A stretch of DNA of 5,678 bases, taken from Flavobacteriales bacterium UBA5933 (lineage in GTDB: Bacteria > Bacteroidota > Bacteroidia > Flavobacteriales > Weeksellaceae). A model generated the notes under the pieces. It was not told the origin of the DNA. It did not search any database and was given only the letters and a program-made list of their open reading frames with translations. Positions within the stretch are counted from its first letter, which is position 1, and each line of letters starts with the position of its first letter. The position numbers and the translations under genes are program-made. Location of the stretch: contig DJDD01000158.1 in NCBI GenBank assembly GCA_002430925.1, positions 1-5,678 on the forward strand, read 5' to 3'. Shown piece by piece: positions 5,633 to 5,678 of the stretch.

Positions 5633-5678
5633 TAATTATTTTTTTGATTATATGGCATCTTTTTAGCTTTTAAAATAT

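Overview
The window looks like chromosome from a low-GC member of the Bacteroidota, most likely Flavobacteriales and plausibly Weeksellaceae (for example near Empedobacter or Chryseobacterium). The reasons are a 608-residue six-domain ribosomal protein S1 with a Flavobacteria-style N-terminus (MSKET...) and C-terminal tail, AT-rich start regions without usable Shine-Dalgarno sequences, and promoter boxes of the Bacteroidota TAnnTTTG type. The family placement comes from recalled homologues, not from a search.

All four genes lie on the minus strand, so transcription runs from right to left. From the right: a leader of about 120 nt with a TATATTTG promoter box, a possible 7-codon upstream ORF and a pyrimidine-rich tract; rpsA (5501 to 3675); a strong intrinsic terminator (about 3615-3647) that overlaps a candidate promoter for the next unit; an OmpR/PhoB-type response regulator (3575 to 2895); directly abutting it (TAAATG junction) a membrane sensor histidine kinase (2894 to 1632); a 143-bp gap holding a tandem 11-bp direct repeat and a 15-bp palindrome; and kgtP, a 2-oxoglutarate/H+ symporter of the MFS (1488 to 172). 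Left of kgtP are a weak AT-rich terminator candidate and a structured intergenic element (about 11-120) with an 18-bp inverted repeat.

rpsA is housekeeping. The other three genes form a plausible sense-and-import module. The gap in front of kgtP carries two abutting copies of AATTTTGAAGT at 11-bp periodicity, the spacing OmpR/PhoB regulators typically use. They sit where a -33 element would be expected and none is seen. The working hypothesis, not proven by sequence, is that this two-component pair senses a dicarboxylate or related signal and activates kgtP.

There is no CRISPR array, phage, transposase gene, tRNA or rRNA in the window. No gene-free stretch exceeds about 180 bases.
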